Assembly (NCBI GenBank): GCA_022113835.1
Contig: JAILWY010000019.1
Span: 186,001-250,000 of the forward strand
Direction: 5' to 3'
Length of the DNA stretch: 64,000 nucleotides
From: Atopsyche davidsoni
Lineage: Eukaryota > Arthropoda > Insecta > Trichoptera > Hydrobiosidae
The notes under the pieces were generated by a model. It saw only the letters and a program-made list of their open reading frames with translations. It ran no database searches and was not told the DNA's origin. Positions within the stretch are counted from its first letter, which is position 1; every line of letters starts with the position of its first letter. Made by a program: the position numbers and the translations under genes. Below are positions 53,738 through 64,000 of the stretch, one piece after another.

Positions 53738-54234
53738 GTTTTGCTCCGCGTCAACTTCACGTCTCGCGATCCCGCTGGTTTTTGATAGACGGGACGCGAA
53801 TTGGGCAAACTTATATCCGATCGGAGTTGATTTTTTATCGGATTTTTTAGATAGTTTCTATTCCAGCGCGGAGCGTGGCCTTATTAGAACGATTCCACAA
53901 GGTTCTCCTCGCTCGACGGTCGGTTTAATAATGCACTATTTCCGATGAATGACCTTTATTTATTATAAAAATGCGCCGGTCGAGAGCCGCGCATGTGGAG
54001 GATTTGTACTTAAGCCGGGCGCACACCGCGCGTCACGGCTGCGTCAGCCTCCTCGAGCTCTGGCTGCTCAGGCTGGTCACCTCTGGTGTGTGACGCTTGT
54101 GCAGGATATTCGGAGCCAAATTTATAATCTTCATAAAGTAATGGATGCCAGTTCTCGTCCAGCAGTATCTTAACATCATCACCTTCTCCACTGCTTTTTT
54201 GTAAATGCAGATTTGGATATAACAACCATAACCT

Positions 54235-54410
54235 ACTGCAACTGATTGTCCAGAGAAAAATAGGCACTGGAAGAAAAAAGCTCGGATGCGGAATGTGCGT
54301 CAGTGGCTGGAAGTCAGGACGCCGAATAAGTGAGACTGGTTCAGGACAAATATGTCGGGTGAGATGGTCACCAACCTTCTCTGAGGAGAGGCGAACAAAA
54401 AAATGGAAAT
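54235..54410 (+). mobile_element. second LINE 3' fragment
   Basis: It carries the same C-terminal signature as the fragment at 45 kb: RKIGTGRKK, then a frame-shifted RNVRQWLEV, then a run resembling SGEMVTNLL. It is short, broken and 5'-truncated, as LINE insertions usually are. Confidence 0.5.
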
Positions 54411-54646
54411 ACTGAAATTCTGTAATGCAAAACAGTACAATTATTTGTATTTAGTATGAGCTCATACATATTTATTATGTTTATGATTTAGATTGTTGTG
54501 GCTTCGTTCTAAAATTATAACGATCATTAATTAACATTTTTAGTATAATTTATTCAACAAGAACATCAGAGTATCAGCATGTTAATTTAATTATGTGTAA
54601 ATAAATATATATTATACATTAAATTATATACAAATAAATATATGTT

Positions 54647-54647
<1 letters not shown>

Positions 54648-54725
<78 letters not shown>
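54648..54725. repeat. (TA)n microsatellite
   Basis: About 78 bp of uninterrupted TA repeats. Confidence 0.97.
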
Positions 54726-54729
<4 letters not shown>

Positions 54730-55346
54730 TTACATTACATCCTTGCGCATAAAAATCAAACGTCTGCAATAATTTGGCCTTTGAGATGTTCTTGACTCTG
54801 GCAAGTATATCAATTTTTGATTAATCTCCAGCATACATATATAAACGTGCCAATCATTAAAAATCTTGACTTTAAAATGGATTTTTTATATATAGGGGCA
54901 GTCGAAATAATGGATTGAATAGCTAATTAAACATTGTACTGAGACCTAAAACGCTTGAGTGGTTTATGCTATCATAATTTATTGGCAGATTATATTTTGA
55001 AGGTGTACGTGAGCGCCCGGCTTTAGAAGAATGTTGGCTGCGAGTCGTGCTGGTTCTGAAAATTTTAACCTTACCCTTGGCCAATTTTTTGTATCAGAGA
55101 TTCGTGGCCCAACCTGACGGAGTATCTTTTATTATGTGTATATATTTACGATTTGATTACTCGTCTGACTTTAATGTGCCCGGATGGTCCCTCAGTCCTT
55201 GTGTCAAAAGTTAATCGAGAGATTTTTGTAAAATAATGAAAGAGCATAGTGATTAGTTCTGGAATGAATTGTTCCTAAGCGGTATTTTAGCGATACACCA
55301 GGTTTAGCGCTCCGTCCCGTGAGAGGCAACCCCAACATCCACTCAC

Positions 55347-55490
55347 CTTCCGCCCCGCCTAGCAACCGTTCAAGGTCACTGGCACCCCGCAAATTATTCC
55401 AAGTTATTATATTTAAAAACATACCTATTAACTCTGGCAAATGACACAACATTTTATTCATTGCATTATTCACATGGTGTAAGCATATCA
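55347..55490 (-). CDS. orphan coding-like exon on minus, gene not recognised
   Basis: The exon has 144 nt, phase 1 to phase 1: acceptor AATATTTTCAG, strong donor GCGGAAG|GTGAGT. Forty-seven open codons encode ICLHHVNNAMNKMLCHLPEL, IGMFLNIITWNNLRGASDLE and RLLGGAE, a helical segment. It lies upstream of the 53.7-kb GTP cyclohydrolase promoter on the same strand, so it belongs to another gene whose exons interleave with it, or to a far-upstream first part of the same locus. Confidence 0.45.
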
Positions 55491-56210
55491 CTGAAAATAT
55501 TTTTGGTGCTTAAGAAAGTCTAGTTATGTTTTTAAGTAGGTCATGTAAAATACTTACAGCGTTATCCCGCTGGTTTATTTAAAATATTGTATAAAATACA
55601 GAGAAATGGTTTGATTTTTTTTGTTGTTTCAGAAATTGGATGTAAATATTTACTGTATATATTTTGAAAAATGTAATTATCCAAATATCTGAAATATCGA
55701 CATAAATTTCGTTTGCTAATTTTAGTTCTAATAAAAATTTGATAACAGCTCAAATATCTTTTTTATTGGTATGTTTATTACAAATTTAAATGTTTTGTAT
55801 TTTTTATTCTTTTATTTGCTACTAACTTATTCTCGCATCTAGTTCTTCTCATTCGTAATTATTATAATACTCGATTGAAATTTGTTATTACAATTTTTGA
55901 ATTAATATTATTTATTAAGAATTAAAGTCTATGATAAATGGAAAGATTAAATTTAAAAAAACATGTCTGAATTGAGTATATATATATTTTTTATTTTCGA
56001 TTCAATTTAGTTTGTGTTCGAGTGATAAAGTTAACATAATTAATATTACTTTAATTGTATTTTTTTAATTTACCTAATTTTGTTTTTATTACTCACCAGG
56101 CGGATAGTTATAATATTAAAAAAACCTATGGCGCAGATTTTCTGCTCAAGATGACCTAGTATCATTTTAATACAACGTGCTATAGAACAGAGAGGTAACA
56201 ATGCAATCAG

Positions 56211-56391
56211 CTGATTCAGTCAAGGCTTACTCGGAACCCGTTTCGAATGAGCTGGCACACGCACTTAGAAAATGCATGGCTAAATGCAACAAGCCTTTGA
56301 CTTGCTTGTCTCTCGCAATAAGAACGTATATCCCATATTTATATTTTAATCACTGCTGCAAATATACCCGACCCAACAGAGCTATCGGTTG
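56211..56391 (+). CDS. possible exon D of the same + strand gene
   Basis: The frame reads KAYSEPVSNELAHALRKCMA then KCNKPLTCLSLAIR and beyond. Two acceptors (after 56210 or 56219) both leave two bases, matching the phase-1 end of exon C. The donor could be at 56326 or 56392. The pyrimidine tracts are weak, so the exon is tentative. Confidence 0.25.
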
Positions 56392-57943
56392 GTAACGAGT
56401 CTGTCGCGATCGACCGATTAACTGCAGCGTGCTTTTGATATGATCTTTATGCACTTATTAAATTAAAATAAGCGTGAGTATCTATAAAACTCAATTTAAG
56501 AGTGAATCTATTATACGGTCGTTTTGTACTTTCTCCAGAGTAGTGAAATCAAGGGTTAACCGATCTGTGTCCGTAAGAAGTCAAAAAATACACGCTCGGG
56601 TTGCAATATATGGGAAGCGATTATACTACAACGTAGTGCTTGCGACGGCGCTATCATAGTAAAAACATAACAAACATTCAATTTTTATGTATAATCAACC
56701 AAAAAATTATATAAACTTTGCCTTGTTATAGGTTCGCTTTGCAAATCCGCCAACTAAGCGCTATTTATCAAAATTAGCGAACATTAACTTTTCGCTCACC
56801 AAATTCGCCATTTTTCATGTATTTATGATAGTCTGCCGTTTTTTTTTTAATATTGACAAATGACATGAGGTGGAGTTATTTCTAAAATAAAAGCACTTTA
56901 CCGTCATAATGATTATATATTATTTAATAATCTGTAGATCAACGGTAATAATTTGACACTGGGAGTGATTTACAGCTATGTATCGTCATCTGATCTTGGC
57001 ATATTGACATTTGACATATTTGTTCTTACAGCTTTGTACTTGACAATAAATTAAAAACAAACCCTGTATTCAGAAAGGCAAGGCTCTGCTACAAACGACA
57101 TCATCAATATCGCCCCAGGTTATAGTATTAATAAGTAATAGTTAGTGTTCGATGTGCTGAAATAATATTTTAATATCAATGCCCCTACGACGAGGTTTGC
57201 CAGTATTCTGGTTTTATCCAAACCTTAACTTGAAAAAGAAAAAGTTACTTAAAAAAAGTTAAATATTGTTTAAAATGAAAAGTCTTTTGTAAACTAAAAT
57301 TATTCAATAATAAATAGATATGTTTAACAATATCTAATCTTAAAATATTAGTAGTAAATCTGACTAGCCGTAATTTTCAATAAAGTGTATTAACTTAAAT
57401 GACAACTTAATTGTACATAGACAGAAATTAACTTAAAATATTGAAAATAGATAACCCTTTGTTTTACAGAAAACTCCTAAAAATATCATGTTCTTTATAG
57501 AAAATCTAGTTATTTATTTTTTTGATATTAAAAATAAAAAAACTAGGGTTAGCATTTTTATACAAAAATTAATTCCTCAATCATGTGAGTCAATGGTACT
57601 TTGGCGAAACCACCTTGTACTTTAAAAACAATATTATTAAACTATCAACAGTCGAGTCGCGGTCAATATTAACATGCTATTCTTTCGTAAGCTTGGAGAT
57701 ACCGGGAATAAAATTTACACTATACTATCGGCATTTGCTGAATGTTCTGTTTGGAGTGTAGATTTTCACGATAATCAAAATTGTTAATTGTAAGGTCACG
57801 ACGGGGAGGCCGCAAAGGCTGTCTTATTGCAGCCCCGCGACCTCGCGGCGGCCGGGATGGGACCCGAGATAATGAAAGGACGTGCGGACATAGGAAATTT
57901 CCGTACATCTTTTTATGACCACACAGTATATATTTACGATCAT

Positions 57944-57945
<2 letters not shown>

Positions 57946-57986
<41 letters not shown>
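57946..57986. repeat. (CA)n microsatellite
   Basis: About 40 bp of CA repeats ending CACGTG. Confidence 0.95.
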
Positions 57987-57988
<2 letters not shown>

Positions 57989-59602
57989 AACCAAACGTCT
58001 TATTCATAATCGCAGAGCAAATATTATAACAATCGGATTAACTGTCTATCCAAATATATTCAAATTTTAACATTCTTTAAAATTAAATTCCTCGTGAATT
58101 ATTTTTAATTGTTATTGTTTTTGGATTTAATTTCTGTAATTTTCCACGAATAGAATTACTTTTACGGTGATTTCTTGTATTGACATATTTTTTGCAACTT
58201 CGAAAAATCTATAGATATTTTTTGAAAAGGTAAAAATATATTTAATGTCATCAAAGTGTATCGAAGTTTTAGTTGTCTACATTAATAATTATATTGTATA
58301 GATTTTGATATTTTGAAAAATATAAGTGAACTGAATGATCTTTACCGTCCTATACCAAACCACTATTTTACGTGTTCTACGCGTTAAATTAGAAATAAAG
58401 CACTAAATACACTTATCCCCCGATTAACACGGTACTTTTTTAACACGATTTTTTAAATGTGGAATTAAAAAAAACTTGCAGTTATTTTTTTATTTCGTTC
58501 GCTTGGTAACACCGGCGCTTATATTTTTAGTAATTTTCACTTCCATTCTGTTCTGAATTCTATTTATTCTGAAGCGACCGTCTCCCTAGCGTGTTTAAAG
58601 TTCAGGGTTGCGGAGACATCCTAATGAAGAGAAGTATGAACTGAAGTCCATGAAGGACTTTAACTAGGGTGAAAATTGTGCACCTAATAATTTTCTATAA
58701 AATGACCCAAACGTCGAACAAGCTCTCCTATTTCAGCGAGATAACTCGAAATGAGGAGGTCTACAAAGATTTGACCAAAAACCAAACATAACACGAAAAT
58801 AGAGAAATCCATATACGCTACCACCTAAGCCACACCCTAAAAACCCCACATCCTGCGCGCAAGGTCAGGGGGAAACCGCATAGCCATAGCCATAAAACTA
58901 TTGTAAATTGACAAAAAGAAAATAAAGCATCATGAAATTATTATATATTTTTTTAATGTATATTACTAGCCAAAACATATTTGCCCCGTTGTTATCAACG
59001 ATCGGCGAGCTTTTGACGCGCTGTGCTAAACCTACATAAGGCCTAGTTCCTGTCTTTGGGGAGGCGATATGTGCATTGAGGGCATTCATGCCGTCAGGGA
59101 GAAAAATTAATAACCATAAATGGCTTAAGAGTGACACAATGCCTTTAGATTACCAAAACGACACTTCCAAATAAATATTGATTCTTAAAAATAGTATGTA
59201 AAAAAAAAAACTACGTAAATGCAAATAGGTGCTTTAAATCATTCGAAGACGTACAACGCACAGAAGCTTATTTTGTAACAATTCTAAAAATATTATTTTG
59301 TAATTATCCTCTCATATTCATCTTTTGGATACCTCCGTGCGCCCGCGCAACTCTATTATATTTTCATTATTATTGAAGTTGATTGATTGATTGTTAACTG
59401 ATTTGAGAATAGGCAAGCGTTCCGTGGACTTTTCCGCCATGAAGTTCTTTTTTTGTGACAACACTTTGATTGATTGATTTGTAGAAATAAATCTGATTGA
59501 TTACCTGGTTTGGATTTCTCCTGTAAGTAGACATAAAAAAAAATAATTAAATATATATATATATATAATTATTTTTTATTTTGATCAGAAAAGTTGATGC
59601 AA

Positions 59603-59614
59603 AGCGCCATCTAG
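59603..59614. promoter_or_regulatory. CTCF-like motif
   Basis: AGCGCCATCTAG matches the core of the insect CTCF consensus. Related but weaker words occur at about 47,695-47,720 and 63,805-63,815. Motif evidence only. Confidence 0.25.
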
Positions 59615-60917
59615 ATGTCTGCTTTTATAACTGGTTGGTGCAGCAATTTAAAATAAAAGTTAATATTGAATTACACAGATGAAAATTTATAAATATAAGG
59701 CCAAATAAGATATATTATGGTAGATTGGTTATGTTTTTTTGTTGTCAGATTAATTACCGGGTTTTCTGAAAAACGGTAAAAAATAATTTACGTCTTGAAT
59801 TTGTGATTTATTTCATTTGGTTTTGATAATAGCTAACCGAGCCCCATCCTTCAAATTACACCGTTAAACTTCGATGGGCTGGTGACCTCATTGAAAAATA
59901 TTTTCAACACTAGACCGAACCAAACGACGATTTTTTTTCAAAACAGGCACGATAAATCTTTTGGCTAGATTATTTTTTCTTTCCTAAATACCTATTTACA
60001 TTCAAAACTATTGAAAGATATGCGATACTTTGATTTAAAGATCTTATATCTTCGGGTTCAATGACCGGTTGTTTGTACTTCCAAGTCTTGAGCTCCACAC
60101 CCATTCTAGTAGGGAAAAATAAATATAAAACATCCTTACATAAATTCCGCTCAGCAGAATAATCTTTATTTGAAGCTCATCACATTATTTGTTAGATCAG
60201 AGATTTTTTTAAATTAGCAATTTAACACAAAAATGCCCTCGATTAGAGTGTGCAGAATTTTTTTTTGTAGATGTTATTATTAAATAAATAATACATGATA
60301 TACTATCATTCTATTGTCAGTTTAGATTGATGAAGGATTATACGCAACTGAAAAGTTATATATAGATCGAATATATGTTATTATTTTCATGGCACATATT
60401 TAAACTTAAAAACATTTAAGAGGACTCTTAATTTTTGAGTAATGAAATGACTTCAGTTTTTAAATTTATCTAGAAATATAACGATTTGGTCATGTGCATT
60501 GTTGGTAAGTTTTTATACTTTTTTTTTCCTTTTAGTAAAACGAGTTATTTATACAATTAAATTTATTTCATAAATATTATGTCTAATTTATTTTCAGCAA
60601 AATTTTGAAAATTTAATATTTGTGTAATGATTTACTATGATATTTTTATTAGTCTAATAAATTATTTAAAAATAGTTTTTATTGTTTTCAATCTTATGAA
60701 CTTTTTTATTTTAACTGTACAGCTGCCAAATTAAAAAAAATCTTCAACACAGTCAGTTTTCGGTATTACTAATATAAATATTACGTCATTTCAATATCGT
60801 ACTTTAGATACTTATAAATGTCAATAATAACATAGTACTCAAAATAATAAAAATAATTAAATAAAAACTACGGGGATAGACACATACATATAATATTTTA
60901 CAATTATAAAATGTATA

Positions 60918-60923
60918 TTTATT
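60918..60923 (-). terminator. poly(A) signal of the secreted-protein gene
   Basis: AATAAA on the minus strand, about 35 bp past the stop codon, which is a typical short insect 3' UTR. Confidence 0.6.
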
Positions 60924-60957
60924 TCAAAAAATTGTTTACTAGTAAAATATAACGTAT

Positions 60958-62235
60958 TCATTTTCTGAGGAATTTAATACTATCGTCTATTTCTTCTTCG
61001 CCGCCCCCACTCCCTAGGGACCTTGTCTCGATTCCTACTTTGTCACCTCGGAGTGTATTTAATATTCCTTCCAATTCGCTGGAAACTTTGTAAAGTTTAC
61101 TAGACAGTTCTTGCTCGAACTCCAGAAGGTGTACAACGCGGTCATTGAGTGATTTCAGGTGTGATGTGGGAACACACACGTGAGGGTCTTCAGAGTTCTC
61201 GTGGGCCGCCTGAGCCTGAGCAATAGATATTTCTTCTACTTTATTTTCAGCATATGCATCTTTAGGTGGGTCCACTTTCTTCAAATATAAGGCCTTAATT
61301 TCTGAAAGGTCAGACATAAAAGAGCTGATCTTAGAGTTCTTTGAATCCAACTCCCGTTTCAACCTTGCATTTTCAATCGATAACGCTTTTTGACTCTCAT
61401 GCAAATTTTCACTGATTAAAGAATCTCTCGTTGTTACTTTAACAGTATTATCAAATATATTAAGAATTTTGTATTGTGTTTCATGAATGATCTCGTTAAT
61501 AGAAGCTTTGTTGCGCTCTGTGAGCGAGCAAGGGTCATAGTTTAGTCGAATAAGCCTGATGAACTTCCCCCCGTGAGTCGACTTTGTACCCAACAGTACA
61601 GTGTCTAGATTGTCTTGTACGGCAAGAGCAGTGATCTGAGTTCCGGCTTCTTCCACTTTTTCAGCGTGCACTTTATTATGATCGACCTCCAACGGATCAG
61701 TCGTGACAGCGAAAAGGTTACCACTTCTTATTTTAGAACCGGGTTGAGATGAAAATGTAAGAATGAATAGTTTTTTAGCTTCGACATCAAGCGCATGCTG
61801 GTTGAAGCTATACTCTCCGGTGGTTATGATTTCGATCTCTTTTCCGGTCTTTATTTGCATGACGTAACTAGTCCCATCTCCAGCATAGTACTTGTTCCCT
61901 TTGTTGTCCACGAGCTCTCCCCACGGAGGTATGACAGTCGAGACGCGCTCCGGCAGCAGGGTGTGGTTGTTGATGGCATAAGTCTCGCTGTCCACAGCAA
62001 CCAGAATCTCCCCATCCAGGTAAGCGATTCTCTTCGGAGGGTGGTCAAACTCCTTCACATAGTCACACGCATAAAAATCACCGCAGATCTTGACCCGACT
62101 TTCTTCACACGTACCGTGGGATTCGTCGGAGAAGCAGTTCACCTTGAAGTTTCCACTTGGAGTAATCATATCTGCAAAGGACACTCCTAATATGCAGAGA
62201 AGAGTCCCCAGGATTCTGAGTACTCTCGAGTCCAT
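60958..62235 (-). CDS. secreted protein with N-terminal propeller-like region and C-terminal coiled coil
   Basis: One open exon of 425 residues. The start chosen is the ATG at 62235 in context ACCAACATGG; the open frame runs 21 codons further up, but a TTGTTTCAG acceptor at 62258 cuts that extension. Residues 1-21 form a signal peptide (VLRILGTLLCILGVSFA). Cys34, 43, 51 and 57 make a small Cys-rich head. Residues 60-235 alternate short beta-like strands (RIAYLDGEILVAVD, GNKYYAGDGTSYVMQIKTG), as in a beta-propeller. Residues 270-322 and 357-396 have heptad-like coiled-coil character, and the tail is Gly/Glu-rich. One N-glycosylation site is NHT at 90. The head-plus-propeller pattern recalls lepidopteran ommochrome-binding-protein-like proteins, but I cannot confirm it. 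That a secreted protein is made is well supported; the family is a weak guess. Confidence 0.85.
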   Translation of the reverse strand: MDSRVLRILGTLLCILGVSFADMITPSGNFKVNCFSDESHGTCEESRVKICGDFYACDYVKEFDHPPKRIAYLDGEILVAVDSETYAINNHTLLPERVSTVIPPWGELVDNKGNKYYAGDGTSYVMQIKTGKEIEIITTGEYSFNQHALDVEAKKLFILTFSSQPGSKIRSGNLFAVTTDPLEVDHNKVHAEKVEEAGTQITALAVQDNLDTVLLGTKSTHGGKFIRLIRLNYDPCSLTERNKASINEIIHETQYKILNIFDNTVKVTTRDSLISENLHESQKALSIENARLKRELDSKNSKISSFMSDLSEIKALYLKKVDPPKDAYAENKVEEISIAQAQAAHENSEDPHVCVPTSHLKSLNDRVVHLLEFEQELSSKLYKVSSELEGILNTLRGDKVGIETRSLGSGGGEEEIDDSIKFLRK

Positions 62236-62257
62236 GTTGGTGCACTTTAATGACCAC

Positions 62258-63430
62258 CTGAAACAATAATAATATTTTATAAAAGATATTAAATTCATGC
62301 GAAATATATTATTTATAAAATCATGATAACTGACATGTCTAAATAAATAAACCCACTTTTATGTACTTCTATAAACATCTGCACATATAACAGTATAGAA
62401 TTAACTTCGCAATAAATTGTATGTCGCAAGAAAGACACAGGCCACATCAGCACATGTGACGTATTGTGTGAGCGAAATTATTTATTTCCTTTTCATAATA
62501 TCGATCATATTATGAACATAGAGATCCAATTGAAAATGGTAGGTTTTAAATCATTAAAAAAACTCCCCCTTATTACAGGGTTATTTCACACACGTCGGAA
62601 TCTATACAATCAAATAAAACCCTAATACAACCATAACAAAAATATTCATTTATGTAAACCAGCAGCTGAATTAGTTTACATTTAAGTGATTCAATATAAC
62701 TTTTCTATAAACCAAAAAAATATGCAAATAAAAAGTAACTTATAACAACATAATAATAAATAACGTCATCAGAATGTGGTGATTTATGACTTTAAGTAAA
62801 TAACATGAACAGAAAACCACAAACATGCAACGCATTAACATATAAGCCTCCAAGATGCACAACACGTCCTTTGGGAGAAGCACTTGTCATCCTACTGTTA
62901 CAATCTTTTTCACTAAACAATAAATACAAACACGAATAAAGCATACAAACATTGCGATCGCGGCAATTCTATAAATCCAGAATTAATAATTCACATCTAA
63001 AGTACATAATAAAAATATACGGAAAAGATAGCAGCCATTAAAAAAAAAAAAATACTTTACACGTAGCCATGAAATTTCTGTTTCCGCAAGCGAAACCCTA
63101 ACACAAAATGCAATAATCTCACGAACTGTGGCATGCTAATTTACGAAGATGGTAAAGTAATTAATTGAACATGATGTATAAGGAACTTCTCTATTTTATC
63201 CTGTCTGATTAATTTTTACGTCACAGCATATATTTATTGTTTAATTATTGATAATCACGACATCATAATAATCAAAAAATATCAAAAATAATGTATTTTT
63301 GGAATCGGAAAACTTTAACGCTATAAAACATTAGTAACAAGTTGTAACTTTGCAACTACAAATACTAAAATTATATATTTTTAAAATATGTTTCGCACTT
63401 TATAAGTAGTATTATTATGTGGAAACTCAC
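62258..63430 (-). other. probable 5'-UTR intron of the secreted-protein gene
   Basis: A GTGAGT donor (63430-63425) pairs with an ATTATTGTTTCAG acceptor (ending 62258), 22 nt before the main ATG. The 1.17 kb between is AT-rich with no open frame worth naming. The pairing is the simplest one visible; another upstream exon is possible. Confidence 0.55.
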
Positions 63431-63447
63431 TTTTTTGGTAATAACTC

Positions 63448-63594
63448 TTATCTGCCTTCTTTGTCGCGTACGGGGTTTTCTTTATCGCTTAGAATTGTGA
63501 AGACGTTATTCCAGCAGACGAAGGTGCTCTCGCAGCCTGCCTTGGGAGTGAACTGGCACTTGGGGGCAGGTACCTGACCGTTTTTATAAAGCAT
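63448..63594 (-). CDS. 48-codon small ORF upstream of the secreted-protein gene
   Basis: ATG at 63594, TAA at 63448. It begins MLYKNGQVPAPKCQFTPKAG and continues CESTFVCWNNVFTILSDKEN, ending PVRDKEGR. Codon use is GC-richer than the surrounding DNA, as in the window's real exons, and three Cys lie within residues 13-27. There is no signal peptide or membrane span. It sits in an exon ending at a strong GTGAGT donor 17 nt past its stop, whose next acceptor appears to be the secreted-protein exon, so both ORFs may share one mRNA. An in-frame TAA precedes the ATG. I do not recognise the peptide. It could instead be the last exon of a longer unseen gene. Confidence 0.5.
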   Translation of the reverse strand: MLYKNGQVPAPKCQFTPKAGCESTFVCWNNVFTILSDKENPVRDKEGR

Positions 63595-63648
63595 CAATCC
63601 ATTTTCTTAGTGTGTGGCCACAGACCGTATTCGACGAGCGACAGCACA

Positions 63649-63654
63649 TTTATA
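63649..63654 (-). promoter_or_regulatory. possible TATA box for the small-ORF/secreted-protein transcript
   Basis: TATAAA on the minus strand, 55 bp before the small-ORF ATG. No clear initiator is seen 30 bp downstream, so confidence is low. Confidence 0.3.
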
Positions 63655-64000
63655 CAAAAAATCTCAACTTCCTAATAGCCTAGCGCTTCTTATAAAGATA
63701 TAAATTTGTTAGATGTTAAAGTTTAAATATGTATTTATTTTATAATTAATAGCAGTTTATGGAAACTCCAAAACCATTGCAAATATATGGTTCTAGCAAA
63801 ATAGTTTATAGCGCCCTCGAAACAAATATTTCCAAAAAAATATGTATCAGGAACCACTAATTATTTGTACATTATATGTGGAGTTAACACGTTTTATAAA
63901 TAAATGAAAAATGTTTAAGGATTTATTTTTTCTTCCTGTTTGTATCGTTATTTTTAATGTGAAAGTAGTATATGTTTTTATATGAAGCATTTAATTGTAT
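63655..64000. other. upstream flank of the small-ORF transcript
   Basis: AT-rich DNA at the window edge. It contains only the weak CTCF-like word TAGCGCCCTC near 63,808. Confidence 0.5.

Larger units (their letters stand above)
53738..60917. other. interval between exon-B promoter and secreted-protein gene
   Basis: It holds a LINE 3' fragment, TA and CA microsatellites, two orphan exons (55.4 kb minus, 56.2 kb plus), a GC-rich block at 57,790-57,890 whose minus frame ends NFDYRENLHSKQNIQQ, a CTCF-like motif, and mariner-style sequence near 58.4 kb. From 59.7 kb on it is AT-rich and apparently empty. Confidence 0.5.

Noticed and set aside
61795..62190. 131-codon + strand ORF over the secreted-protein gene
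   Set aside because: Antisense shadow of the 425-codon exon.
62236..62298. N-terminal extension (MNLISFIKYYYCFRW) of the secreted protein
   Set aside because: A consensus acceptor cuts through it, and the next ATG has a better context and a proper signal peptide.

Overview
The window looks like nuclear DNA of an insect, most likely a moth or butterfly. It is strongly AT-rich, with long introns, many (TA)n microsatellites, TTAA-flanked piggyBac-type elements, an 8-bp-TSD hAT MITE and decayed LINE pieces. The one gene I identify with certainty is GTP cyclohydrolase I (Drosophila Punch), whose catalytic core has the insect form. A second gene encodes a secreted protein that may belong to the lepidopteran ommochrome-binding-protein-like group; that assignment is weak.

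Layout. 1-12.8 kb: AT-rich DNA with no recognised gene, a 57-codon ORF at 2.6 kb and a GC-rich patch at 7.3-7.6 kb. 12.8-13.9 kb: a 1.04-kb piggyBac derivative. 14.37-14.58 kb: a GC-rich promoter (TATA, initiator, non-coding exon, splice donor) facing left. 17.44-17.63 kb: an orphan coding-like exon on +. 18-27.5 kb: AT-rich with small GC-rich patches. 27.6-53.7 kb: the GTP cyclohydrolase I gene on the minus strand, with five shared coding exons (27,963-34,821) and two alternative first exons (39.8 kb and 53.5 kb). Its introns hold a TTAA MITE, a second inverted copy of the 1.04-kb piggyBac derivative, a hAT MITE, a LINE remnant and long TA arrays. 47.9-56.4 kb: coding-like exons of unrecognised genes on both strands, interleaved with the second GTP cyclohydrolase promoter. 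60.9-63.6 kb: the secreted-protein gene on minus, preceded by a 48-codon small ORF that appears to lie in the same transcript.

GTP cyclohydrolase I makes the pterin precursor for tetrahydrobiopterin (needed for catecholamines and melanin) and for pteridine pigments. All exon junctions were set by eye from splice consensus and reading phase; both isoforms keep one frame throughout, giving 289 and 246 residues. The orphan exons are inference from open frame plus splice sites and need a protein search or RNA-seq. I saw no tRNA, rRNA, CRISPR or viral gene.
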